DNA of 64,000 bases from Hydrogenophaga taeniospiralis CCUG 15921 (GCF_001592305.1 NZ_BCWR01000020.1:59079-123078); one strand, 5' to 3'; numbered from the stretch's first letter, positions 1 to 8,467 are shown. Numbers and translations are program-made. The notes: generated by a model from the letters alone, not told the origin.

Positions 1-738
1 GATGAACAGCGAGGGGAGCTGCGACACCATGGCGTCGCCGATGGACAGCACGGCGAAGCGGTTGGCCGCCTCGCCCGCCGTCATGCCGTGGTACAGCACC
101 CCCACCACGATGCCGGCCAGGAGGTTGACCAGCGTGATGATGAGGCCGGCGATGGCATCGCCTTTCACGAACTTCATGGCCCCGTCCATGCCCCCGTGCA
201 TCTGGCTCTCCATGGCCAGCAGGGCGCGCTTGCGCTTGGCTTCGTCGCCGGTCATGAGGCCCGCGCGCAAGTCGGCGTCGATGCTCATCTGCTTGCCGGG
301 CATGGCATCGAGCGTGAAACGCGCCCCGACCTCGGCCACGCGCTCCGAACCCTTGGAGATCACGATGAACTGCACCACCGAAATGATGATGAACACCACG
401 ATGCCCACCACCAGATTGCCCCCCACCACCAGGTTGCCAAAGCTCTCGATCACGTGGCCGGCGTCGGCATGCAGCAGGATGGCCTTGGTGGAGGCGATGT
501 TCAGCGACAGCCGAAACAGCGTGGTGAACAGCAGCAACGACGGAAAGGTGGACAGCGACACCGCGTTGGGGATGAACAGCGTGGTCATCATCAACAACAC
601 GCTGGCGGCGATGTTGATGGCCAGCAGCGTGTCGATCAGCACCGTGGGCAGCGGCAGGATCATCAAGGCGACGATCGCCACGACGAGGCCCGCCATTGAA
701 AGATCGTTGCCCAGGGTGGGGCTGAGGCGGAATGTCAT
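1..738 (-). CDS. sctV: Type III export gate protein SctV (HrcV), 5' part, cut by window edge
   Basis: First 246 codons of the inner-membrane export-gate protein (FHIPEP/FlhA family), which forms the nonameric ring of the type III export apparatus; the gene continues past the left edge. Hydrophobic segments lie near residues 17-35, 40-57 and 105-127, followed by the conserved family loop at about 128-165 (SKGSERVAEVGARF, then MPGKQMSIDADL). A GGAGA ribosome site precedes the ATG. A perfect PIP box lies about 100 bp upstream on this strand, so it is probably the first gene of an HrpX-type operon running leftward. SctR, S, T and Q are not in this window and could lie in that operon (inference). 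Confidence 0.95.
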   Translation of the reverse strand, partial: MTFRLSPTLGNDLSMAGLVVAIVALMILPLPTVLIDTLLAINIAASVLLMMTTLFIPNAVSLSTFPSLLLFTTLFRLSLNIASTKAILLHADAGHVIESFGNLVVGGNLVVGIVVFIIISVVQFIVISKGSERVAEVGARFTLDAMPGKQMSIDADLRAGLMTGDEAKRKRALLAMESQMHGGMDGAMKFVKGDAIAGLIITLVNLLAGIVVGVLYHGMTAGEAANRFAVLSIGDAMVSQLPSLFI

Positions 739-803
739 GACGCAGTCTCCAGGTGGGCAATGCTCGCGAGGCACGCCACGCAGGCCGCTTCGTCGGGTGA
801 GCC

Positions 804-865
804 AATCTATTGCGGGAAAGACCGAGCGCATGACACGCATGCGAAGGGGGGCCCGGGAGTGCGAA
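804..865 (-). promoter_or_regulatory. PIP/hrpII box and -10 for sctV
   Basis: On the minus strand TTCGC-N15-TTCGC (865 to 842) is a perfect plant-inducible-promoter box. The -10 element TAGATT (809-804) follows after 32 bp, matching the known arrangement of YANNNT 30-32 bp downstream. In Xanthomonas and Ralstonia such boxes are bound by the AraC-type activators HrpX/HrpB. It points at sctV. Confidence 0.85.
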
Positions 866-888
866 GCCGCACCGTTGTGCTGCAAGGT

Positions 889-949
889 TTCGCACCAAGC
901 CTCAGCGCTTCGGGTTGGCGACAAGGCTTTGTCACGGTGCAGACACCAT
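889..949 (+). promoter_or_regulatory. PIP/hrpII box and -10 for the 763-residue protein gene
   Basis: TTCGC-N15-TTCGG (889-912) with -10 CACCAT (944-949) after 31 bp. It lies back to back with the sctV PIP box, only 23 bp away, and 39 bp upstream of the ATG at 988. This makes the downstream gene a likely HrpX/HrpB target and supports that start. Confidence 0.85.
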
Positions 950-987
950 TTTGGTGCCACCTCAACCGCGCAAGGAGACCACAAGCC

Positions 988-3279
988 ATGAACATCGACA
1001 AAGCTTCCAGCCCCATGACTCCCGGCCGGAGCACCCCGCTTCCGAGCAACGTGGAGCGCAGCGACTCTTCGCTCGCCCGTGCTGCCGAGAACCCCTCCAG
1101 CAGCCACCTTGGCTTGTCGGGCCGCGGCCAGCGCGCTCCAGAGGATGCGGGCTTGTCGCGGCGTTTCGCCGACACGGCGATCTCGGCCATGTCCACAACC
1201 AAGACGACACTCGCGGAATTGCTGGGGAGATCCCAGCGCGCCATGCCCCCCGGCGCTGGAGACATCGAGGCTCAGGTCGTCCACGGCACCGGTGCCGCCA
1301 CCGACGCCGCCGCGGCCGGGGCCACGACATCCGCGCAGGGTGCGTCGGCTGCCGAACGCCCTGCCGCCGCCGTGATGGACCGGCTGGAGAAGGCGATCGA
1401 AGCCGCCCTGAACCGCCCGGTGGACACCGACGCGGCCGCCAGCCTGGTCAATGCCCTCCGGCGCATGGGACCGGGTGCGGGAGCCGACCGCGCAGCGACC
1501 AATGCCGACCTGATGAAGGGCGTCACGGACGAGAAGGTGAAAGCCTGGTACGCGGCGCAGGGGCTGACAGACGCGAACGTGGAAGCCTTGCGCAGCGCGG
1601 CCTTCCGTTCGGGCATGCCAAACCCCACCGGTTCCTTTCTGAACAATGCGATCCAGTACATCGCGTCGCCTTTCACCGGTGCCGACAAAGGCACCTGGGC
1701 CGGCGCCGGACTGGGCTTCGCGGCGGCGGCGTTGGGCGCACCGATGAACGCCTTCCAGCAGTCGGCCGTCGTCACGCTGTGCGAGTCGATTCGCGAGCAC
1801 GGCGGCCCGGTCATCGTTCCCGACAAGAAGAACATCAACGACAAGCACTACCTTCCCGAGCTGTCGAAGACCCTGGAAACTGCCGTGAACGAGTTCAGCG
1901 GCGCACACGATGCGCTGCAGAACAAGATGCGTGAACTCGGCTTCGCCGCAGACACCCACCTGCCGTCGAAACTGCAGAGCCTGGAGCCGGCGCAGTTGCA
2001 GACGCTGCGCGAGCAGGTGGAGCACCTGGTCCAGAAGGAAGCGAAGCTATTCGACACGCAGCGCGACTTCATGATGACGCAGGGGGCGCACGAGCGTCAG
2101 TGGAAGGGCAACACCTACCAGGCCATTCCCCGCACCCTGCGCTCTCCCGCGGCCGGCTACACGGGCCTGCTGAGCAAGGCCAACCTGGGCCAGTTCGTGT
2201 CGCCTTCGGCGCAGACGGCCGTCTCCGTGGTGCTGACCGCGACCCAGCACGTGGCCTCCGGCTTCGACGAACGGAACAAGCAGGAATACAACAACAAGCT
2301 CAACGTGCTGTACGGCGACTTCTTCACGGCCCAAGGCAATCAAAAGCTCAAGAGCGGTCAGCCGCTCGAAGCCTCTGACATCGACGCGAAGAAGCTGCGC
2401 AATTTCGTCAATTTCCCGGAACAGTCGCTCGTGAAGCACGTGTCGGCGGAGACGAAGCGGCAGATCGATGGCTTGGAGAAGGTGCTGAACGACACCAGCG
2501 CTCCCGCACGCCCGGCCGCCGACGTCGACAAAGACCGCAGCGCATTGCAGACGCTGAAGGACGACGCGGCCAAGCTCAAGAGCGGCAAACTGACCGAGCT
2601 CACCCCGGGCGGGCTGGCGGAATCTCTGCTGGTCGCCTCCGACAAGTCTGCGGTGTCGCCGCAGCTGTGGGCCGACGTGAAGGCCAAGTACACGATGCGG
2701 GAGTTTTCGGCACAGACCGCGCAGCGCGTTGGGCAGATGTTCCACATGGGCGTCTTGGGCAGCGGTGCGTCGTCGGTCATCGGCAAGTTATCGTCGGCCA
2801 TCGTGGGTGGCACCAAAAACGCGCCGCTCCATCAGGCCGTCACCGTTCCCGCCGCGTCCGGCGCCATGGCCTACATCGGCGCCACGAACCAGCACACGGC
2901 CATCACGGTGAAGAACAACCGGCGCGAGGCCGCGACGGACCCGGGCCTGACGTCGCAGGTGTGGCGAGGCGTCAAGGGCGGCGGCGCCGAGTTCCTTTCG
3001 GATCGGAAGGGCACACAGGCCAGCCGCGAGGCGAACGATCTGCTGGCGCAGGAGGCCATCGGCCAGACGCTGAAGTTCGCCAAGGATGTGCGGGCCGAGT
3101 TGGGGCCTCTGCAGACCCAGGCCCAAGTGCCGCTGTCGGCACCCCCGCGCCCCGGCGACACCTCCGCGTCTGGCGTCAAGGAGATTGCCATCAGCATTCC
3201 GGAAACGTCTGCAGCAAAGGCACCAGAGTCCTCGGCAGGACCATCGCACAAAGGCAAGGAACCGGCGGGGCTTCGGTGA
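988..3279 (+). CDS. Candidate type III effector or translocon protein, 763 aa, unknown family
   Basis: Not recognised as a named family. The ATG at 988 has an AAGGAGA ribosome site and lies just behind a PIP box; the reading frame is open further upstream but that part precedes the promoter. The N-terminus (about residues 1-60) is Ser/Pro-rich, typical of type III secretion signals. Two hydrophobic Gly/Ala segments are visible, one after the motif NPTGSFLNNA and one around MGVLGSGASSVIGKL, which would also suit a membrane-inserting translocator. The rest is charged and helical and the C-terminal tail is disordered. There is no signal peptide. Its position divergent from sctV and its promoter support a secreted substrate; effector versus translocon cannot be decided from sequence alone. 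Confidence 0.75.
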   Translation: MNIDKASSPMTPGRSTPLPSNVERSDSSLARAAENPSSSHLGLSGRGQRAPEDAGLSRRFADTAISAMSTTKTTLAELLGRSQRAMPPGAGDIEAQVVHGTGAATDAAAAGATTSAQGASAAERPAAAVMDRLEKAIEAALNRPVDTDAAASLVNALRRMGPGAGADRAATNADLMKGVTDEKVKAWYAAQGLTDANVEALRSAAFRSGMPNPTGSFLNNAIQYIASPFTGADKGTWAGAGLGFAAAALGAPMNAFQQSAVVTLCESIREHGGPVIVPDKKNINDKHYLPELSKTLETAVNEFSGAHDALQNKMRELGFAADTHLPSKLQSLEPAQLQTLREQVEHLVQKEAKLFDTQRDFMMTQGAHERQWKGNTYQAIPRTLRSPAAGYTGLLSKANLGQFVSPSAQTAVSVVLTATQHVASGFDERNKQEYNNKLNVLYGDFFTAQGNQKLKSGQPLEASDIDAKKLRNFVNFPEQSLVKHVSAETKRQIDGLEKVLNDTSAPARPAADVDKDRSALQTLKDDAAKLKSGKLTELTPGGLAESLLVASDKSAVSPQLWADVKAKYTMREFSAQTAQRVGQMFHMGVLGSGASSVIGKLSSAIVGGTKNAPLHQAVTVPAASGAMAYIGATNQHTAITVKNNRREAATDPGLTSQVWRGVKGGGAEFLSDRKGTQASREANDLLAQEAIGQTLKFAKDVRAELGPLQTQAQVPLSAPPRPGDTSASGVKEIAISIPETSAAKAPESSAGPSHKGKEPAGLR

Positions 3280-3399
3280 CCCCGCTCCACGGGGCTCGGC
3301 AGCCCGGCAGATCGAAGACCTGACACAGGTGTTCCATCCCGCCTTGCGCGAGAACGACGGGTACGCCGAGCAGGCTCGGCGGCGAAACAACCTCTTGCC

Positions 3400-4743
3400 T
3401 CAGGCCTTGCCGGTCAGCACCGGCTTCCAGTGGCGGGCCAGGTCATCCTGGATGTCCATCAGCGCCCGCCGTTGCTGGGCTTTGCCGGCCTGGCAAAACG
3501 CCAGGTCGAACCGGGGGCCGATGCGTTCACGCGCCTGTTGGGCCTGCTCGCGCAGCCGCGCTGCGTCGGCGGGGCCGATGTCGTCCACCCGCGCAATGGG
3601 CAACACCGGCCTGGGGGGATACCCCAGCATGGGCTCCGGCAAACGGTCCTGGTACAGCAGCGAGGCCCCGATCACCGCCTCCGCCAGCGGCTGTCGGGCC
3701 TTGCTCGGAGCGGACATGGCCGACATCCACACATCCGGGTCGGGCACCTTGGACCAGATCTGCAGCATCGCCTGGCTCACCTGGTACACCGCATCAGGGG
3801 CCCCCGAAAAGACGGCGGCATGCAGCACTTCGCGCCCCACCGCCTGCTCCAGCTCGGCGGCGGCTTGGGTCCAGGTCTTGCCATCCGGCAGGCGGGACAG
3901 GTCGTACACGCCCAGCTTGGTGGCCCAGTGCCCGGGCAGCTGATCGGCCAGGTGCTCGGTGATGCCCTCGTCGATCTTGACGGCGTCCGGGCTCTTCTCA
4001 ATGGCCCGCAGGAAGTTCGGGTGGGTGTGGCAGTGGATGAACTCGTGGTTGACCACATGCTGTGGATCGGCCAGCGAGGTGTAGGCCGCGATGTGCATTT
4101 GCTCGGGCTGCATCCGGTGGTTGCGCCCCACCTCCCCGTAGTTCCCCGCAATGTGGGCCAGGTTCCAGCTGATTTCCGGCGTCACCTGGTTGCAGGCGGC
4201 ATGGGCGGGAAAGTGGTCGCCATAGGCCGCTTGCACCTGCGCGCGGCCTTGGTCCAGGTTGTGCTGGGTGGTTCGGGCGCCAAACGTGGCCGCCCCGATG
4301 GTGGTGGCCACTGGGTGGAAAAGGTAGTCGGTGGGGTTGCGCAGGGCTCGGTAGCCCGCAGACACCGCCATGGCCCCCACCCACAGCTTGGCCATGGCCG
4401 CCAAGGCATGGGCCGCATACCCGCCGGCCACCACGGCGCCCGAGGCCAGGCGGCCCATGAAATCGGTGGCTGCTTCTGGTGGCGGTGGGGGTGCCCCCAC
4501 GCCCTCGCTGGCGGGCGCACTGGGGCGCCGCTGGCGCAACTCACCCAGCGCCGCACGGGGCGGCAAACCCCCATCCGCCGACGCAGCGCCGCGCGAGGCC
4601 AGGGCCGGATCGCCTGCTGGGGGCGTTTGACGCGCCGGATCGTTGGTCTCGCGGCCCGCCCCCTCCGCGGGGGCTGCATGGGGGGCCATGCCGCGGGCTG
4701 ATGGATGGGCCGAGCTGGAAGGGATGGCGGTGAGGGAGGTCAT
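3400..4743 (-). CDS. Candidate type III effector with zincin HExxH motif, 447 aa
   Basis: The protein carries HEFIH at residues 233-237 and DEGITEHLAD at 258-267, i.e. HExxH followed about 20 residues later by a Glu-containing helix, as in gluzincin metalloproteases. The N-terminal 90 residues are Pro/Ala/Ser-rich and probably disordered, followed by a hydrophobic stretch at about 97-130. There is no signal peptide, so secretion would be type III. Its ATG overlaps the sctU stop codon in an ATGA arrangement, so it is translationally coupled to sctU and co-transcribed from the PIP promoter at 6489-6512. A proteolytic effector is inferred; the family is not identified. Confidence 0.75.
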   Translation of the reverse strand: MTSLTAIPSSSAHPSARGMAPHAAPAEGAGRETNDPARQTPPAGDPALASRGAASADGGLPPRAALGELRQRRPSAPASEGVGAPPPPPEAATDFMGRLASGAVVAGGYAAHALAAMAKLWVGAMAVSAGYRALRNPTDYLFHPVATTIGAATFGARTTQHNLDQGRAQVQAAYGDHFPAHAACNQVTPEISWNLAHIAGNYGEVGRNHRMQPEQMHIAAYTSLADPQHVVNHEFIHCHTHPNFLRAIEKSPDAVKIDEGITEHLADQLPGHWATKLGVYDLSRLPDGKTWTQAAAELEQAVGREVLHAAVFSGAPDAVYQVSQAMLQIWSKVPDPDVWMSAMSAPSKARQPLAEAVIGASLLYQDRLPEPMLGYPPRPVLPIARVDDIGPADAARLREQAQQARERIGPRFDLAFCQAGKAQQRRALMDIQDDLARHWKPVLTGKA

Positions 4744-5807
4744 GGTGAAGCGTTTGGGTCGGTGGACAGTGTTTTCAGGTAGCCCACCCAGCGCAGCACC
4801 GCGGCCACCGACTCGAAGAGTTCTTCGGGCACCGGGTCGTCCAGGTTGAGCTTGTGCAGCGCACGGGCCAGGGGCGGGTTGCCCACGATGGGCACGCCCG
4901 CCTGTTCGGCAATGGCGCGGATGCGCATGGCCTGCGCGTCCATGCCCTTGGCCACGATGATGGGCAGCGCCGTCTCGCCCGGCTCGTAACGCAGCGCCAC
5001 CGCGTAGTGCGTGGGGTTGGTCACCACCACGGAGGCCCCGGGCACGCGCTTTTCGGGCGGGCTGCTGGCGATTTCATGGGCCAACTGCTTGCGCTGGCCC
5101 TTGAGCTGCGGATCGCCTTCGCTTTCCTTGTGCTCGCGCTTGACGTCGTCCTTGGACATCTTCTGATCGCGCTTGAACAACCACAGCTGCAAGCCGAAAT
5201 CCACCGGCCCCACGACGATGAACACCACGCTGCCCGCGGCCAGCAGCTTGATCATCGTCGTCCAGGCCATCACGCCCACGCCCCTGGGATCGAAGTAGGT
5301 GGCCCCCACGAGCAGGGGCACCATGCCCTTGATCAGCACCCACAGCACCGCCGCCAGCGCCACGGCCTTGACCACCATCTTCAGGAAGTCGATGAACGAG
5401 CGCACCGAGAACAGCTTCTTCAAGCCTTCGGCCGGGTTGAGCTTGTCGAACTTGGGGCTCACCGGGTCGAACGAGATGTTGACCCCCACCTGCGCAAACG
5501 CGGCCAAGGCCCCCAGCGCCACCGAGGCCAGCACCACGGGCAGCACCGTGCCCACGGCGCTTTTGAGGGTGTCGACCATCAACGCCAGCAGGGCGTCATT
5601 GCTGCGGACCAACAGCCCTTGCTGCAAGGCCTGCTCCATGATTTGCGAGAGGCGGTCGAACACGGTCTCCGCCATCACGATCAGCACCACCATCAGGCCC
5701 ACCACGCTCACCGCGGCGTTCACGTCCTGGCTTTTGGGGCTCTGCCCTTTCTTGCGCGCGTCGTCGAGCTTCTTCTTGGTGGGCTGTTCGGTCTTTTCAC
5801 CGGACAT
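4740..5807 (-). CDS. sctU: Type III export switch protein SctU (HrcU)
   Basis: Member of the FlhB/YscU family, the inner-membrane autoprotease that switches substrate specificity of the type III apparatus. The N-terminus MSGEKTEQPTKKKL is the family signature, four transmembrane segments span about residues 30-210, and the cytoplasmic autocleavage motif NPTH lies at 264-267. The length of 355 residues is normal. It is the middle gene of a three-gene unit (GNAT, sctU, zincin), with 12 bp to the GNAT gene and a 4-bp overlap with the zincin gene. Confidence 0.96.
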   Translation of the reverse strand: MSGEKTEQPTKKKLDDARKKGQSPKSQDVNAAVSVVGLMVVLIVMAETVFDRLSQIMEQALQQGLLVRSNDALLALMVDTLKSAVGTVLPVVLASVALGALAAFAQVGVNISFDPVSPKFDKLNPAEGLKKLFSVRSFIDFLKMVVKAVALAAVLWVLIKGMVPLLVGATYFDPRGVGVMAWTTMIKLLAAGSVVFIVVGPVDFGLQLWLFKRDQKMSKDDVKREHKESEGDPQLKGQRKQLAHEIASSPPEKRVPGASVVVTNPTHYAVALRYEPGETALPIIVAKGMDAQAMRIRAIAEQAGVPIVGNPPLARALHKLNLDDPVPEELFESVAAVLRWVGYLKTLSTDPNASP

Positions 5808-5819
5808 GGTCGTACCCCC

Positions 5820-6416
5820 TCAAACCTGCCGCCCCACGATGAGCATGTCGCGCCCTGTGCCCTCGGCCCAGACCACGCCGGGCAGCGCGCCCCAAGGGTC
5901 GAAGCCGCACTGGGCAAACAGCCGACGACTGCCCATGTTGTCGTGCCAGATGAAGGCCATGAGCCGGTCAATGCCCCACTGCGGCGCTTCCTGCAAGGCG
6001 TGCTCCAGCAAGGTCCGGCCCACGCCCTGGCGTTGCCAGCCGCGTGCGATGTAGATCGACACCTCCGCCGCACAGCTGCACGCGGGCCGGTCCGAAAAGC
6101 CCAGCAGACTCAGCCACCCCACGGTCTGCCCCTCGGTGTGGGCCACCCACAGGGGGCGGCCAGTCTGCCGATGGGCGGTGAACCAGCCCATCATGAATTC
6201 GGGCGTGAGACGTTGGAGCCGACTGCTGGCCAGCAAACGTCCCCCAATGCGGGTGGCGGCATCCGCATGGGCGGGCGCCCCCGGGGGGAGCGAGTCGTTG
6301 TAGATGCGGGTCACGATGGAAACATCAAAGAGCGTGGCCTGACGCACGTTCAACGCGGCGTCGGCGGGCAGGTCCGCCCCGGGGATGGGGGCGACGTCGG
6401 AAGAGATGTTCAGCAT
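5820..6416 (-). CDS. GNAT-family N-acetyltransferase, first gene of the sctU operon
   Basis: A 198-residue GNAT with the acetyl-CoA loop motif RGWQRQGVGRTLL (about 139-151) and a phosphinothricin-acetyltransferase-like layout (VTRIYNDS near the start, NMGSRRLFAQCGF near the end). It is led by a PIP box with -10 on the same strand and followed by sctU after 12 bp, so it is expressed with the secretion system. The product may modify a secretion component, be an effector itself, or be an unrelated passenger; sequence does not decide. Confidence 0.85.
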   Translation of the reverse strand: MLNISSDVAPIPGADLPADAALNVRQATLFDVSIVTRIYNDSLPPGAPAHADAATRIGGRLLASSRLQRLTPEFMMGWFTAHRQTGRPLWVAHTEGQTVGWLSLLGFSDRPACSCAAEVSIYIARGWQRQGVGRTLLEHALQEAPQWGIDRLMAFIWHDNMGSRRLFAQCGFDPWGALPGVVWAEGTGRDMLIVGRQV

Positions 6417-6451
6417 GGTGGTGAAACCTGTGGGGTGATGAGCTGAACCTC

Positions 6452-6512
6452 AATCTACGCACGCCCCCCACGTGCCGCAGGCAACACACGAAGCCGACGC
6501 CGATGCGGCGAA
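6452..6512 (-). promoter_or_regulatory. PIP/hrpII box and -10 for the GNAT-sctU-zincin operon
   Basis: Minus strand TTCGC-N15-TTCGT (6512 to 6489) with -10 TAGATT (6457-6452) after 31 bp. The -10 hexamer is identical to that of the sctV promoter. The first start codon is 36 bp further on. Confidence 0.85.
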
Positions 6513-6571
6513 ACCCGTCGGCGGGCGGCCCTACGCCGCACGCGCCGTTGGCGGCCACCGGTCCGCAGCCC

Positions 6572-6633
6572 TTCGTTTTCGGGTGGGATGCTTCGCCCCC
6601 AGGGCCGTGGTGCCCAAGAGGCCTGGGCATGCT
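6572..6633 (+). promoter_or_regulatory. PIP/hrpII box and -10 for the lipase-like effector gene
   Basis: TTCGT-N15-TTCGC (6572-6595) with -10 CATGCT (6628-6633) after 32 bp. It is divergent from the GNAT-sctU promoter. Transcription from here would start near 6640, which excludes the in-frame start codon at 6472. Confidence 0.8.
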
Positions 6634-6642
6634 CGTCCCACC

Positions 6643-7902
6643 GTGTCCATCTCATCGTTACCCTCTGCGCGAAGCCACGGCAGCACACCGGGTGTGCTGC
6701 CGTCCGCGCGGCCCTTGGACAGCGCCCGCGCGGAAACGCCGACGCTGCCCCGCGCTCATCCGGACCCGGCCGCGCCGTTGGCCCTGGGCCGGGCCCCGCT
6801 GCGCCCGCTGAACGCGACCGCAGAGCTGGCCCCGGTGCGCGTGCGTTTGCCACCACCTTCGGCGCTGGGTGCACAGGCCGTCCCCGTTGCGGGTCTGCCG
6901 GTGGCGCGGCTACCCGGGACGCCCGCCGAACCTGCGGCCACCGCAGCCACAGCCACAGCCACAGCCGCAGCCGCAGCCACAGCCACCGCAGCAGCAGCGC
7001 CTGCCGAGGGCGATGCCACCAAACCCCTGGCCATCAAGGCCCAGGTGGAGGACCTGTTGGCGCAGCTGCCGCAGTGGCGGCAGCAACACCCTGCCCTGGC
7101 GCAGCAGATGGAAGAACTCGCCCCCGTCTTCCACCATGCGCTGCTGGCCCGCGACGTGTACGCCGACCAGCCATCCTCAGCCCTGTTGCCCGAGGGGTAC
7201 ACACGTTTGTCCGGCAGCGAACTGGCCGCGCTCAACCTGCGCGAAAAGGACCTGGCGGACCCCAGCACAGGCTACTTTGCCGCCGTATACAGAACGCCCG
7301 ACGACCGGTATGTGTTGGCCAACCGCGGCACCACCAGCGGCGACATGGCCACCAAGGACTGGAAGACCAACCTCCAGCAGGGCGCGGGCCAGCGGGCCAG
7401 GCAATACGACCTGGCGATCCGCACTGCCCTCAAGATCACCGCGGCCGCCCCTGGGCAGGTTGAATTCGTGGGCCACTCCAAGGGCGGCGGGCTGGCGCAG
7501 GCGCAGGCGCTGGCCACCCACAGCAAGGCCGTGGTGTTCAACGCCGCCGCGGTGCACCACAAGACCCTGGCCCGGCACGACGCGCACAACCGCCATGCCA
7601 ACGGCCTGGTCCGGGCCTACAACGTGGGCGGCGAGGTGTTGAACCGGCTGCAGGACAAGACCCCGGGCATCGTCCCTTCGGTCCGGGGCGGGCGGTATGA
7701 GCTGCCGGCCGTGGTACCGCCAGAGTCCACGCCCGACGGCTTGGCCTGGAAGGGTGAGATGGGGCGCGTGGGCATCCTCAAGAACGCGGTGCAGCTGCAC
7801 GGCATGGACAGCGTGATCGACTCCCTGGGCTGGCAGTTCGAAAACCTCCGGCGCGATGCCGAGGCACGCCCACCCGCCGCCAACGACCCGAAGAAAAAAT
7901 AG
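6643..7902 (+). CDS. Candidate type III effector, lipase-like alpha/beta hydrolase (GHSKGG), 419 aa
   Basis: The reading frame opens at 6472, but the PIP promoter at 6572-6633 lies inside it, so the first usable start is GTG at 6643 (419 residues); no good ribosome site is visible and the start is uncertain. Residues 1-125 are Ala/Pro-rich and include an Ala-Thr repeat from an imperfect CAGCCA-type tract near 6945-7000. The C-terminal part resembles class 3 lipase-like/DUF2974 alpha/beta hydrolases, with the nucleophile elbow GHSKGG at about 277-282 (Ser279) after a strand, and the preceding YVLANRGT motif typical of these lipases. There is no signal peptide. Phospholipase-type effector activity is inferred. 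Confidence 0.75.
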   Translation: MSISSLPSARSHGSTPGVLPSARPLDSARAETPTLPRAHPDPAAPLALGRAPLRPLNATAELAPVRVRLPPPSALGAQAVPVAGLPVARLPGTPAEPAATAATATATAAAAATATAAAAPAEGDATKPLAIKAQVEDLLAQLPQWRQQHPALAQQMEELAPVFHHALLARDVYADQPSSALLPEGYTRLSGSELAALNLREKDLADPSTGYFAAVYRTPDDRYVLANRGTTSGDMATKDWKTNLQQGAGQRARQYDLAIRTALKITAAAPGQVEFVGHSKGGGLAQAQALATHSKAVVFNAAAVHHKTLARHDAHNRHANGLVRAYNVGGEVLNRLQDKTPGIVPSVRGGRYELPAVVPPESTPDGLAWKGEMGRVGILKNAVQLHGMDSVIDSLGWQFENLRRDAEARPPAANDPKKK

Positions 7903-7917
7903 CAGCGCGTCGGGCCG

Positions 7918-8302
7918 CCACCTGGCACAAGGTGTCCACCGAGCGGTCGAAATCCCACAGGTCGTCGGTGGACTGGCAAAGGAAGTCGCGGATCAGCTCT
8001 TGCTTCTGCACGGCTTCGTCGGCCAGCACGTCGATGGCCGGGTACTGGTTGCGGGCGGCGATCTTGCGCGAGAGGATCATGTGCCCGTCCAGGATGCCTC
8101 GCACCTCTTCGGAAATGGGGTCGTTGCCGCTTTCGTCCTCGTACAGCACCGTGTAGAGCGCTGTGATGGAGCCCTTGGCGCCCATGCCGATCTCGCGCTG
8201 CGCACGCGGGAAGCGGGTAAGCGAGTCCATCATCAGCAGCAGCTTCAAGCCCTGGTCGCGGTAGTACTCGGCCACCGCGGTGACCACGTGCGCGGCCACC
8301 TC
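7918..8302 (-). pseudogene. Remnant second copy of the sctN 3' half, with two in-frame deletions
   Basis: The minus strand encodes a near-identical copy of SctN residues from about 239 to the C-terminus. Over about 120 bp (8040-8161 against 11520-11641) the DNA is identical to the intact gene. Two internal segments are missing: residues 273-300 (28 aa) and 355-401 (47 aa). The second deletion lies between short direct repeats of the form CCAGCRCGTCG in the intact gene. Walker A is absent and the natural stop codon is lost, the frame running on opposite the lipase gene. A non-functional partial duplication is the simplest reading. Confidence 0.85.
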
Positions 8303-8405
8303 GATGCGCAGGCGCCGCCGGCGGCGCGCCTGCCAGCGTCGGCTGGAGGGGAAGTCCAGCGTGAGAAACATGGCGGGGTCTCGGCAGCGATGAATGCGGA
8401 TGCGC

Positions 8406-8467
8406 TTCGCTTGCGCCCGCACCGCTTCGGGTGACGCGCCCGCCGCCTGGGTCGGCCGCCCGAGCAT
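8406..8467 (+). promoter_or_regulatory. PIP/hrpII box in front of a broken gene
   Basis: TTCGC-N15-TTCGG (8406-8429), a perfect box. The best -10 is GAGCAT (8462-8467) after 32 bp, which lacks the preferred first pyrimidine. Downstream are the frameshifted gene at 8586-8925 and the two small genes at 8990-9794. Confidence 0.7.
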
